Positions 18,094 through 26,345 of a stretch of DNA of 64,000 bases are shown here, piece after piece. Both the position numbers and the translations under genes were made by a program. Below the pieces are notes generated by a model that saw only the letters and a list, made by a program, of their open reading frames with translations, did no database searches and had not been told where the DNA came from. The DNA comes from Pseudobdellovibrionaceae bacterium (GTDB lineage Bacteria; Bdellovibrionota; Bdellovibrionia; Bdellovibrionales; UBA1609), in assembly GCA_023898385.1 (NCBI GenBank), contig CP060220.1, positions 1,488,001 through 1,552,000 on the forward strand, written 5' to 3'. Each line of letters opens with the position of its first letter. Position 1 is the stretch's first letter.

Positions 18094-18443
18094 TCGTATC
18101 CCCCCACAATGTTCGTCGCCTCATGTAAAAGGTTATCCAAACTTATGGCTGTTGAAAAGTAAGTTCCGCCGCCACGGGTAAATAATGAGTTTTCAACAGT
18201 TATCCACAGGGTTTGTGGAATACAGCCATACCAAGACCTTAGACTTATCTACTGACAAGGTTTTTAGCTCGTTGCTGAAAATGTCAGCACGACCTAACTA
18301 TTTGATTTTTATAAATTTTTCTAAATTTCGCCGAATTATTTAGTGTCCGACGGTCATGATCTGTAATTCGAACCCCCGGACACCTTAAATGTTCTTACCC
18401 TCTTTTAGGGCTTCGTAAAAAATTGGTACACCTTGCATAACTC
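18094..18443. other. 350-bp gap with DnaA-box-like sites and an A/T-rich tract
   Basis: A perfect DnaA-box consensus, TTATCCACA, lies at 18200-18208, and a one-mismatch copy, TTATCCAAA, at 18133-18141. A 10-bp inverted repeat (CTGTTGAAAA 18149-18158, TTTTCAACAG 18190-18199) sits between and beside them. An A/T-rich tract follows at about 18299-18345. The arrangement vaguely recalls a replication or DnaA-regulated region, but dnaA, dnaN, gidA and rpmH are absent. No gene seen. Confidence 0.4.
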
Positions 18444-19340
18444 ATGAGCATGGCTGGTTTGATGGGTTTTCTCGGTATTTCTTTGTTGGGTTTGGGATTT
18501 GGACTGCATAGTTTTTTAGCAGATCTGTCGGAGCCGCTTCACAAGATATGTCTAAATTCAATGCCAGCAGCTTCTCATTGGAGGTTCGCCTACGCTTCTA
18601 TCATTTGCGGTGCGCCACTGACGGAAGAAGCTCTGCGTCAATCGCTTTTGGCTGCCGGCCTTATCCACTTGCTTGTGGTGTCGGGGTTACACCTCGTGTT
18701 GATGCAGTCTTGGATTCAGATTCTGCTTCGTCCACTCAAGAATTTCACGCTGGCTCGACCTGCTTTAATTGTGGCCCTTTGCCTTTACGCTGCATCATGC
18801 CAACTAAACCCACCCATCACCAGAGCACTGATGGGGTTTTTTATTTCTAATTTGAATCAAAAGAGAAAATGGTTTCTCACTTCAGCAGAGCGGACCGCCT
18901 TGGCCGGCGTGACATGCCTAACCCTATTTCCCGAATGGTGGAGCTCCCTTTCGTTGCCACTCAGCTGGACGGCCACGTTGGCTTTAATCATTGCCCCCAA
19001 AAAACCGCTTTTTGCTGCATTAAGTGTTTATATATTTTTGATACCGCCGCTGCTTTCTCTGGGCATTCCGCACCCGGCTTCTGTTTTTGTTAATCTGCTG
19101 ATTGCCCCCATTTTGGGGCATGTGCTGTTTCCGCTCAGCTTGTTGGCCAGTATGGCAAAGCCCTTAACGGTTTTGGCCGATGGACTTTGGACCCTGTGCT
19201 TTCAAGTTTTATCCCGACTTGAACCCCATTTGGGGGCACCCCAAAAGTTAGCCAGTCCCTCACTTTCTTTCCTTTGGATTTATTTACTGGGACTGCAACT
19301 TGTGGCCATAAAAAAATGTCGGCGAAGGACACGTCTATGA
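18444..19340 (+). CDS. ComEC/Rec2-type competence permease (membrane part only)
   Basis: The 298-residue polytopic protein contains the ComEC competence-domain signature HLLVVSGLHL (about 74-83) and PPITRALMGFFI. It has some seven or eight membrane segments. It lacks both the N-terminal OB-fold region and the C-terminal metallo-hydrolase region of full ComEC (usually 700-800 residues); the latter is encoded by the next gene. ComEC transports single-stranded DNA across the inner membrane in transformation. The ATG at 18444 has no good ribosome binding site, so the start is uncertain. The stop overlaps the next ATG by four bases. Confidence 0.8.
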   Translation: MSMAGLMGFLGISLLGLGFGLHSFLADLSEPLHKICLNSMPAASHWRFAYASIICGAPLTEEALRQSLLAAGLIHLLVVSGLHLVLMQSWIQILLRPLKNFTLARPALIVALCLYAASCQLNPPITRALMGFFISNLNQKRKWFLTSAERTALAGVTCLTLFPEWWSSLSLPLSWTATLALIIAPKKPLFAALSVYIFLIPPLLSLGIPHPASVFVNLLIAPILGHVLFPLSLLASMAKPLTVLADGLWTLCFQVLSRLEPHLGAPQKLASPSLSFLWIYLLGLQLVAIKKCRRRTRL

Positions 19341-20122
19341 TTCCACTTTGTCGCCGGTCTCTTATTATATCCGCTTTGTTTTTGTTTACCGCCAGTCGAT
19401 GGGCCATCGCCCCTGGCCTGCCTGTGCAAGCCTGGATAGTTTGGAATGTGGGTCAGGGTCAGTGGGTTACTTGGGCCAAAGAAAATCATTGTTTGCATTT
19501 TGATATGGGTGGCGAGATGTGGCCAAAACAAGCGCTTAAAAAAATCTGCGGATCCCGACAAAACCAACTTTTTTTAACCCATGGCGACTGGGACCATATC
19601 AATAAAATTAAAGAAGCCCTTTCGGTTTTACCAAGCCTTTGTCTTCATTCAGCTCCCCTACATATGCTGAGTCCTCTCAAAAAAACACTGATCAACATGA
19701 TTCCGGTATGCCACCAACTCGTTCACAAAGTGACTCGCCTGTACTCTCCGCCACCGCCTTCCGCAAACCCGCGCCAATCGACCAACGCCAACAGCACTGT
19801 GTTTACGGCGGGGCAAAAAATGCTCGTGCCGGGCGATAGCCTGAAAGCGCAAGAGCGGATTTGGAGCCAACAATTGGATTCAATATCAAAAGTTCGATGG
19901 CTTATTGCCGGTCACCACGGAAGCCACACCAGCACATCAGACCCCCTGCTTCGCCGCTTGCCAAAACTAAAACAGGTGATCGTGTCTGCTCGAAAAGAAA
20001 AGTATGGACACCCTCATAACCAAGTAAAAGCTCGCCTACAAAAACTAAAAATCCCCATGCTCCAAACAGAGCTATGGGGAAATATTTTTTTAATGGAAAA
20101 TTCTAAATTAAAATCGGATTAA
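19337..20122 (+). CDS. ComEC-type metallo-beta-lactamase-fold hydrolase (separate gene)
   Basis: The 261-residue product corresponds to the C-terminal domain of ComEC. It has an N-terminal hydrophobic segment (about 8-25), VGQGQWVTW in place of the family DVGQGD, metal-site-like LTHGDWDH, VPGDSL, AGHHGSHTSTS and YGHPH. In full ComEC this domain is thought to degrade the non-transported strand. I chose the ATG at 19337 because it overlaps the permease stop (ATGA) and has GAAGGA seven bases upstream. The 3' end overlaps ald by four bases. Confidence 0.8.
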   Translation: MIPLCRRSLIISALFLFTASRWAIAPGLPVQAWIVWNVGQGQWVTWAKENHCLHFDMGGEMWPKQALKKICGSRQNQLFLTHGDWDHINKIKEALSVLPSLCLHSAPLHMLSPLKKTLINMIPVCHQLVHKVTRLYSPPPPSANPRQSTNANSTVFTAGQKMLVPGDSLKAQERIWSQQLDSISKVRWLIAGHHGSHTSTSDPLLRRLPKLKQVIVSARKEKYGHPHNQVKARLQKLKIPMLQTELWGNIFLMENSKLKSD

Positions 20123-21225
20123 GGCTTGTACGGGCGATATTCCATATCAAGGTCACGCGCCACAGGTTCATAGGCCACATACCCACCGTACACGTTCAAA
20201 CCCTTTAACAAGGCTGGATCTTGAGAAATGGCCTCTTCAACGCCCATGCGCGCCAGCATTGAACAGTACATGAATGTGGCATTGGTCAGTGCATACGTCG
20301 ATGTTCGCGGAACCACTCCCGGCATATTCGGCACACAATAGTGAATCACTCCGTCCACTTCGTAAGTGGGTTCTGTGTGTGAAGTGGGCCTTGTTGTTTC
20401 AATGCATCCACCCTGGTCAACGGCTACGTCTACTACCACACTGCCAGGAGCCATTTTTCGAATCATTTCATGAGTGACCAAGGTGGGAGCTTTTTGTCCT
20501 GTTACCAAAACTCCACCAACCACCAGCTGGGATTGGGCCACTGCTTTTTCGCGGTTTTGAATGTTTGAATACAACGTATGAACACGTCCTTGAAAAACAT
20601 CATCCAAATATTCAAGACGTGCGTGGTTCACATCGAGGATGATCACATCAGCTCCAAGACCGAGTGCCATTTTTGCAGCATTAATACCCACAACTCCGCC
20701 ACCAATAATAGTGACTTTGGCTCGCTCCACTCCAGTGACACCACCTAATAAAACACCCATTCCGCCTTTGTCTTTTTGCAGATACTGAGCCCCAATTTGA
20801 GTGGCCATTCGACCAGCCACTTCACTCATCGGAGTCAACAAGGGCAACTTGCCATCCGCTGTTTGAATGGTTTCATAAGCGACGGCTTTCACCTTTCGCT
20901 CACACAACACTTTAGTCAATTTTGGCTCTGCAGCCAGATGAAGGTAAGTATATAAAACTTGATTCTCGCGCAGAAGATCATATTCATCGGGTAACGGCTC
21001 TTTTACCTTTACCACCATTTCAGCGCGCTCATAAACATCGGCAATGGTATCGACGATTTGGGCCCCCGCCTTTTCGTAGGCCTCGTTGGTTATTTGACTA
21101 CCCACACCTGCATCTTTTTGAACTAATAACTTGTGCCCTTCAGCCACCAGCTGCTGAACACCCGCATCAGTTAACCCCACCCGGTTCTCACTAATTTTAA
21201 TTTCTTTGGGAACCCCAATGATCAT
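20119..21225 (-). CDS. ald: Alanine dehydrogenase
   Basis: Ald interconverts L-alanine and pyruvate with NAD and ammonium. The 368-residue protein is full length. It begins MIIGVPKEIKISENRVGLT, contains the nucleotide-binding glycine cluster VTIIGGGVVGINAAKMALG, and has the conserved active-site segments YLHLAAEP and NMPGVVPRTSTYALTNATF. AGGAGC lies a few bases before the ATG. It sits 59 bp downstream of lpxC on the same strand, so the two may be co-transcribed. Confidence 0.95.
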   Translation of the reverse strand: MIIGVPKEIKISENRVGLTDAGVQQLVAEGHKLLVQKDAGVGSQITNEAYEKAGAQIVDTIADVYERAEMVVKVKEPLPDEYDLLRENQVLYTYLHLAAEPKLTKVLCERKVKAVAYETIQTADGKLPLLTPMSEVAGRMATQIGAQYLQKDKGGMGVLLGGVTGVERAKVTIIGGGVVGINAAKMALGLGADVIILDVNHARLEYLDDVFQGRVHTLYSNIQNREKAVAQSQLVVGGVLVTGQKAPTLVTHEMIRKMAPGSVVVDVAVDQGGCIETTRPTSHTEPTYEVDGVIHYCVPNMPGVVPRTSTYALTNATFMYCSMLARMGVEEAISQDPALLKGLNVYGGYVAYEPVARDLDMEYRPYKP

Positions 21226-21284
21226 TTCCAGCTCCTTGCTTTACTAAAAAGTTCTTTTAGATAAAACAATTGCTGGCAGTAAGT

Positions 21285-22193
21285 CTACCACAAAGACCAA
21301 TGGGTATGGGCACCAACATCCCGATCGGGCAACTGCGCTCCCAATTCAATATGTCGGTAACTGTCAGGCGACTCCAAAATTCGGCGCACCAACCGATTCA
21401 TGATGTCGTGACCGGCCTTGTACAACACCAAATGCCCCATTAACGGCATGCCTAAGGTCACTAGATCACCCAGAGCATCCAACATTTTATGACGCACAAA
21501 CTCATTTGAATAACGAAGCCCGTCAGGATTTAAGATCTCTTCACTATCTAGAACCACCGCGTTGTCTAGACTTCCGCCTTTGGCCAACCCCTTGGCCCGC
21601 AGGGCTTCCACATCTCTTAAGAACCCAAAAGTTCGGGCATTGGCTAGTTCCCGAGAAAACGTGTGCTCGGTGATATCGAGATCCAGCGTTTGCAACCCAA
21701 TTTTTTTATGAGGGAATTCTATGGTGCAAGTGACCCGAAGCCCGTTATAAGGCTGCACGTAGGCGTGCTTTTCGTCGGTGCCGTAATAAATGGGCTGGGT
21801 GATGTAAGCGTATCTTCGAGGTTGTTCCTGTTCAACAACACCGGCATTCATCAGTGCCTCTAAAAATACTTGAGCACTGCCATCACCGATGGGTATCTCA
21901 GGGCCGTCTAATTCTATAAAGAGATTGTCCACTCGAAATGCGGCCAATGCTGATAAGCAGTGCTCTACGGTGGAAACCGAAAAGGCCTCGCCACTCAATG
22001 TGGTGGCGAGCTGAGTGGCCGTCACATAGTCGGCGCGAGCCGCCACCGCGGGCCGGCCCGGCATATCACTGCGAACAAAATAGATTCCTGTGTTTTCTGG
22101 AGCCGGGCAAAACGTCAAGCAGGCCGGTTGCCCCGTATGCAACCCAATGCCCTCGACCATGGCCCGTTTTCGAATGGTTCTTTGTAAGTACAT
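21285..22193 (-). CDS. lpxC: UDP-3-O-acyl-N-acetylglucosamine deacetylase
   Basis: LpxC is the zinc-dependent committed step of lipid A synthesis. The 302-residue protein carries the catalytic pair in STVEHCLSAL (E77, H78), further zinc ligands in RHKMLDALGDL, and the histidine of KAGHDIMNRLV. Length and order match the family. The ATG at 22193 has only a weak ribosome binding site. No other lpx gene is adjacent; ald follows. Confidence 0.95.
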   Translation of the reverse strand: MYLQRTIRKRAMVEGIGLHTGQPACLTFCPAPENTGIYFVRSDMPGRPAVAARADYVTATQLATTLSGEAFSVSTVEHCLSALAAFRVDNLFIELDGPEIPIGDGSAQVFLEALMNAGVVEQEQPRRYAYITQPIYYGTDEKHAYVQPYNGLRVTCTIEFPHKKIGLQTLDLDITEHTFSRELANARTFGFLRDVEALRAKGLAKGGSLDNAVVLDSEEILNPDGLRYSNEFVRHKMLDALGDLVTLGMPLMGHLVLYKAGHDIMNRLVRRILESPDSYRHIELGAQLPDRDVGAHTHWSLW

Positions 22194-22466
22194 GCTGTGT
22201 ATTTATACAATTTAAGTGCCATAAGATAAGAGACCCCCTCCAGAGGAACCCGCGTTGATTTTATTGGGCTTTTCAGGATTTAGCGACGAGCACCCATAAT
22301 GCGGCGCAATTCGATGTGGACTTAATTACACAGAGAGTGTGGACATTTTTGTTGGGGCCGGGAGTTTTGGGCTTCGCCCGAGGTCTTCGACAAAAACACC
22401 GAATATTGAACCGGGCACCTTGCCGAAACGATCACATAAAATTCGAATCACTCTGGTCATGTTTAC
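22194..22466. other. Intergenic region between lpxC and the HNH gene
   Basis: This gap contains a GC-rich hairpin core (GGGCTTCGCCC, about 22370-22380) bracketed by TTTTTGT and ACAAAAA. On the minus strand it could terminate the HNH transcript. A relative of the dispersed repeat, AATATTGAACCGGGCACCTT, is at 22402-22421. No gene seen. Confidence 0.35.
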
Positions 22467-23681
22467 TCAAGTCAGTCCGAAATGGGCCTGCATCGTTTGT
22501 TGCCCCAATGCTACAATAGCAAACCGCTGATTGCACGACCGGCAGGTCAGGCGCAAGTTAGACACGTCATTGCTCCCTCCGATACAGACCGGTTGGATAT
22601 GATCATACTGTAGGGCATGCCCTGAACCAAAATGAACACATCGCCCCTGATCTCGGTGATACACCAGACGTTTTATCGATTGCGGAATTGCCGACCGCAG
22701 AGACTTCTGACGCAAACCTCCTTGTTGCGCCGTAGTTTTGCCGGCAGTTTGATAAATTTTCTGACCTGGCTTTTGCAGCATGAGGTTTTTGTTAGCCATT
22801 TTGAACAGTGCATGCTGGCGCCCTTGCCACAGAGGTACTTGTTGCGCCGTGGTCGTTTCGTTACTTCGGTGATCACTCTGGTTTGACCTTGTAACCTCAG
22901 CATCTTCAACGGCTTTATTGCAAAGTGAACGTGGATGCACTTGACGCGTCGATCCTTGTAGCGCCGTAGTTTTGTAACCTTTTTGGCGGTCCTTTTGGCT
23001 TGGCATTTTGGGCTCTAGGCCTCTTATAGCTATATCGCAAAGCGCATGCAGGAGGTCAGCATGAGTGGGGTGTGGCAATTTGTGCGCGAGGAGCCCTCGA
23101 AGTTTTGCTATTTTTTCTACTAGCGCGTGGTCAGCGATGATTTTTAGTTCCGTCAGCTCAGGTGAGACCACGCGAGTGGATTCTTTCGCTTTTACAGGAC
23201 AAGAGCTCATCGCAAGTAGGGTTCGTTCACCTTCGCGGGTGGATTTATTTTCTAGCCTTGCCAAAACCTGGACTTTTTCAGATTTTGAAAGCCGAGTGTT
23301 TAATAATTTTTCTTCATGCCGGAAAAACTTTCTAGCCTCGGCCACATTGGTCAAAGTTAAAGTGCCATTTTCCAGCTTTTTCTCCACCTCTGGCACTTCG
23401 CGAATTATTCTCATCGCACTGATGCGTCTGTGGGCTTGGCTCTCTGAATAACCGAGAAGTCGTGTGGCGTAGTCAAACAAAGACGAACACCTGTAGGCGC
23501 TAAAAAGTCTGCGCCTTTCGATTTCAGCTAAGTGATGCAAAACTTTTGTGACAAGCTCTCGTTCCTGTCGAACAAGATCTTTAGTGGTTAAGTGTAGATC
23601 ACTATCTGACAAGTCCTTTAACCGTTTCGGACAAACAGCGTTCAACGGCAATCTGTTTTCTGACAAATGCTTCGATGACAT
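22467..23681 (-). CDS. HNH endonuclease-domain protein with 39-residue internal repeats
   Basis: The 404-residue protein has a charged helical N-terminal domain (about 25-215) like the DUF222-type regions that precede HNH domains. A linker follows, then a C-terminal HNH nuclease (about 345-395; QYDHIQPVCIGGSNDVSNLRLTC). The second zinc knuckle CRSC is intact, but the first reads CVHF instead of CxxC. The linker has three copies of a unit beginning KTTAxQGxxRQ, spaced exactly 117 bp apart (22721, 22838, 22955). AGGGAG precedes the ATG. Such genes are often multicopy and possibly mobile; the target is unknown. Confidence 0.8.
   Translation of the reverse strand: MSSKHLSENRLPLNAVCPKRLKDLSDSDLHLTTKDLVRQERELVTKVLHHLAEIERRRLFSAYRCSSLFDYATRLLGYSESQAHRRISAMRIIREVPEVEKKLENGTLTLTNVAEARKFFRHEEKLLNTRLSKSEKVQVLARLENKSTREGERTLLAMSSCPVKAKESTRVVSPELTELKIIADHALVEKIAKLRGLLAHKLPHPTHADLLHALCDIAIRGLEPKMPSQKDRQKGYKTTALQGSTRQVHPRSLCNKAVEDAEVTRSNQSDHRSNETTTAQQVPLWQGRQHALFKMANKNLMLQKPGQKIYQTAGKTTAQQGGLRQKSLRSAIPQSIKRLVYHRDQGRCVHFGSGHALQYDHIQPVCIGGSNDVSNLRLTCRSCNQRFAIVALGQQTMQAHFGLT
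22721..22974 (-). repeat. 117-bp-period repeats inside the HNH gene
   Basis: Segments close to CTTGTTGCGCCGTAGTTTTG occur at 22721-22740, 22838-22857 and 22955-22974, a period of exactly 117 bp (39 codons). Protein units begin KTTALQGSTRQ, TTTAQQVPLWQ and KTTAQQGGLRQ. The copies have diverged between the conserved heads. Confidence 0.7.
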
Positions 23682-24361
23682 GAATTCTCCCTGGCTCAGT
23701 TATTAATGAACACTTATAGCACGGCATTTTTAGCGACTAATTTTTGCGAGCGCGAATAGAGATGTAAATGTGACCTAAAAAGCCTGAGGCTCCCCAACAT
23801 GCGGCCAATGGGCCAAAACGACGCTTCGAAGCTGCAAAGATCGAAATAAACTCACCACTGCGGCAATATGGAGGGCGAAAAACACGTCAATATTTATTTC
23901 AAGAATGTTTTTACCCCGACTCAGTTTACGCAGCTCACTCACAATCGCCTATTTTAATACAGCACCCTGCCCTGGTCTTAATCAAAGTGCATTTTTCTTT
24001 TTTTGAGAAACCAAGGTGGCAATTTCGCTGGATGACTTCTCTTGCGGCGCCGCAAGTGATATTTCTGAAAAGATCGACATCCCATCCGGTCTAAGGGCGG
24101 TTGGCCCAAGATTCTGTGAGTCACAAATCCTGAGTCAGGCGGCGCTAACTTGCTAACAAATTTCTCTGCTTGTTTGCAAAGCAGTAAAATCACCACTCAG
24201 AGATCTTGCTAGGGAATGATCGGCTGTTCGAAGTATCAGATTTGGATAATTTCGAAAGCACCCCCTCTTGTGCCAAAGGTGTCAGAACTGGAATAACCAC
24301 CAAGTGACTATTCGCGATTTTTTTTGGACAGGCTCATTGATGAATGCTAAATTTAGGTCGA
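23682..24361 (-). other. Long leader region upstream of the HNH gene
   Basis: About 680 bp without a convincing gene. On the HNH strand, an open frame without a start codon (23886 down to 23737) reads RPPYCRSGEF, FAASKRRFGP and ACWGASGFLG before a stop. A perfect 16-bp palindrome, CTTGCGGCGCCGCAAG, lies at 24041-24056, and a short AGCC-TGA-GGCT hairpin near 23780. A second open frame (23978-24196, minus) has no start support. The region looks more structured and GC-varied than ordinary spacer and may hold a structured RNA or part of a mobile unit. Confidence 0.35.
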
Positions 24362-24529
24362 ATGAAAAAGGACGAACCATATAATGCCTCATTGAAGAGT
24401 GAAACTGCCCCTGAAAGGCTTTATTTTCGGCCTGCAAATCGAAAAGACCGAGATGCAATTTCAAGCCTAGTGTCGGATGGTAACCCGGCGCAAGAGCTGT
24501 CTGAAATTTACAAAATGACCAACTTCTAA
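24362..24529 (+). CDS. Short ORF, possibly a truncated GNAT-type gene
   Basis: The 55-codon frame includes ERLYFRPANRKDRDAISSLV, which resembles the first strand and helix of a GNAT acetyltransferase, then stops after YKMTNF. A full GNAT is about 150 residues, so this would be a remnant. The ATG at 24362 has only a weak AGGT upstream. It could also be a chance frame. Confidence 0.3.
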   Translation: MKKDEPYNASLKSETAPERLYFRPANRKDRDAISSLVSDGNPAQELSEIYKMTNF

Positions 24530-24552
24530 AATTGTGCTACTTTTGCTGAGTT

Positions 24553-24996
24553 ATGAAAAAATTTACTTTAAGATTGCCACTGCTGCTATTGGTTGGCTTG
24601 TGTCTTTGGGTGGCGATTTATCCAAATCAGCTTGAGCTTGTTGGGGACATTTTTTCAAAAGAGTTAACAAGAACTAGAGTAAAAGCCTTTGAAGAAGCTT
24701 TTAAAAAAAGAAATGTGAGCATTTATTTGAGCTCTATATGTGATCAAAGACTTAAAGATTTAGGTGACTTAAAAATTGAACCGTCAATATTCTGTACGGC
24801 TAAGGCCTGCCTCGAGTCAAACCCTTGTTGTAACATCTGTGGAGTGCATAGTTGGCGTATCGGTGATACAAATTTTTATCTGCTAAATAAGGACATACAA
24901 AACATCACATGTGAAGTGGACGGCTGTGGTAATATTAAGAAATGCAATCCAAAAGTAATCCTGTTGTCTGTTCTTCGTAAGAAATGTAGTGATTGA
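24553..24996 (+). CDS. Cysteine-rich exported hypothetical protein
   Basis: The 147-residue product starts with a hydrophobic signal or anchor segment (about 5-24). The C-terminal two thirds contains about ten cysteines (for example FCTAKACLESNPCCNICG and CEVDGCGNIKKC), arranged as for a disulfide-rich extracytoplasmic domain. I do not recognise the family. Upstream is only a weak GAG before the ATG. It sits in an accessory stretch without obvious partners. Confidence 0.6.
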   Translation: MKKFTLRLPLLLLVGLCLWVAIYPNQLELVGDIFSKELTRTRVKAFEEAFKKRNVSIYLSSICDQRLKDLGDLKIEPSIFCTAKACLESNPCCNICGVHSWRIGDTNFYLLNKDIQNITCEVDGCGNIKKCNPKVILLSVLRKKCSD

Positions 24997-25629
24997 CTCC
25001 CCCCTCGTGATTCCAACGCATGATTTGCCATGTAACTCAAAGGCCAATTGGATATAGCTCGTGCGAATTTGGCTGGGCTAGACTCGGTTTTCTATTCGAG
25101 GTGTACTCCAATAAAAACCCTTTTGTCGGAACAGAGGTGTGTTTGGATTTTTCTGCGAGCCGTTTAGCAAATGAAAAACACACTCGCCCGAAAATTCTGC
25201 CGTCAACCTCAACGTCAACGTCAACCTCAACGTCAACGTCAACGTCAACGCCAACGCCAACGCCAACGCCAACGCCAACGCCAACGCCAACGCCAACGCC
25301 AACGCCAAAAAGAGACCCGACATTCGATTCCGTGGCAAGGTCTACCATGGGGCCTGAAGACCTCTCAACATTACACCCCGCCGACCTTGACCTTCGATGG
25401 TGTGAATGGACTTCACGACCCTTCGCTACACGAACTTAAGCGGCCTTTCCGGCTACACCCTTCCCGCTAAATATTATGCATGGCTTGTTTTTCGCCATAC
25501 CAAAGTCTCAACAGTAGCGCCTTATAATAACTAGTCACTCTTATTTTTCGGCAAGTTGTTTCATCGCCATACTAAGGGCAGACACGCTGGCTTCAACTTT
25601 TTTTCCACTTTTCCGATACGGCATTTGCT
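24997..25629. other. Gap with a hexanucleotide repeat tract, no supported gene
   Basis: Several overlapping frames cross the repeat tract at 25201-25308 on both strands only because the repeat has no stops. None has a ribosome binding site. Outside the repeat I see nothing identifiable; the segment at 25440-25629 has no ORF of note. Confidence 0.4.
25201..25308. repeat. Hexanucleotide tandem repeat (CAACGY), about 18 units
   Basis: The tract is made of CAACGT and CAACGC units with a few CAACCT variants, roughly the first half T-type and the second half C-type. A six-base unit keeps any frame through it. Read on the plus strand it gives Ser-Thr then Pro-Thr dipeptides, on the minus strand Gly-Val or Ala-Leu. 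Confidence 0.85.
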
Positions 25630-25890
25630 ATGAAGTTATCTAAGACCTTCTTGCCCATTTCGCTTCTGTCATGGCTATTCCTTTGGGGATGTGCCTCAAC
25701 CGACGATCTAGCCGACTCCAATGCTGAAAATCTCGGGGCTGAGCACTATGTTTTAGAATCCATGTACATTGAACGGCAAATGCCCCGTCGGCCAGCGGCG
25801 GAAGATGCCCGCTTTTTTTACAAAGAGTGTGAGTCGACCGATGGACGAGCCTATTACTCGAAAACCTCCTACGACTGCACTCAGCCCTAG
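25630..25890 (+). CDS. Small lipoprotein
   Basis: The 86-residue product has a lipoprotein signal with lipobox LFLWGC (cysteine about residue 21). The mature part is about 65 residues long, acidic at first. Two cysteines (YKECES and YDCTQP) could form a disulfide. No family recognised. The ribosome binding site is weak. Confidence 0.6.
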   Translation: MKLSKTFLPISLLSWLFLWGCASTDDLADSNAENLGAEHYVLESMYIERQMPRRPAAEDARFFYKECESTDGRAYYSKTSYDCTQP

Positions 25891-26024
25891 GTTGTTGCTG
25901 ACGGAAGTTTTTTCTCCACCACTGTGAATCTGTACAGCCTCAAATTGTCGCTCAGTTCACCTTTGTCGCATGAATTCATCAGTTAATGCAGGATCCATAC
26001 GAATCAAACGGACGAAAATAGCCC

Positions 26025-26057
26025 TAGGCAAATTCATCAAAGTAACCTACAATGTAG
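26025..26057 (+). promoter_or_regulatory. Candidate promoter/operator of brnT-brnA
   Basis: TAGGCA (26025-26030) and TACAAT (26048-26053) are spaced 17 bp. The -10 lies inside an 11-bp palindrome, CTACAATGTAG (26047-26057). Transcription would begin almost at the ATG at 26061, implying a leaderless mRNA. Autorepression by the toxin-antitoxin complex at the palindrome is inferred from how these modules work. Confidence 0.4.
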
Positions 26058-26060
26058 TTG

Positions 26061-26345
26061 ATGATTGTCAGCTGGGATCCCAATAAGGCCTCAACCAATC
26101 TTCAAAAACATGGGATTTCATTCGAAGTCGCAGCCACTGTGTTTAATGACTCCCACCACCTTTCGATTTTAAATGCCAAATCTCGGGGTAACGAACGCTG
26201 GGCGACTATTGGATTGGCGGCGTATAGAAAAACGTTGGTTGTTGTGCATACATATTTTGACGACCACTCGGGCAAATTTGTCCGAATTATTTCGGCCCGA
26301 AGGACGACCAAAAAGGAACGACAAGTTTATGAAAAAGGAATATGA
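26061..26345 (+). CDS. brnT: BrnT-family toxin
   Basis: The 94-residue protein matches the BrnT (DUF497) pattern: SWDPNKASTNLQKHGISFE, ERWATIGLAAYRKTLVVVHTY and RIISARRTTKKERQVYEKG. BrnT is a RelE-fold ribonuclease that slows translation until neutralised by BrnA. I prefer the ATG at 26061 to the TTG one codon before it. There is no Shine-Dalgarno sequence, consistent with a leaderless transcript. The brnA start overlaps its end by 17 bp. Confidence 0.88.
   Translation: MIVSWDPNKASTNLQKHGISFEVAATVFNDSHHLSILNAKSRGNERWATIGLAAYRKTLVVVHTYFDDHSGKFVRIISARRTTKKERQVYEKGI

Noticed and set aside
18094..18443. Gap considered as the chromosomal origin
   Set aside because: Only two DnaA-box-like sites and none of the usual origin-linked genes (dnaA, dnaN, gidA, rpmH) nearby.
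23978..24196. 72-codon minus-strand ORF
   Set aside because: No ribosome binding site, very basic random-looking composition, no recognisable family.
22467..24361. HNH gene plus leader considered as IscB with its guide RNA
   Set aside because: The protein has no RuvC motifs or PLMP domain; the N-terminus is the DUF222-like type instead.
25201..25308. Long ORFs on both strands through the hexanucleotide tract
   Set aside because: They exist only because the repeat lacks stops; no ribosome binding sites and no recognisable flanking protein sequence.
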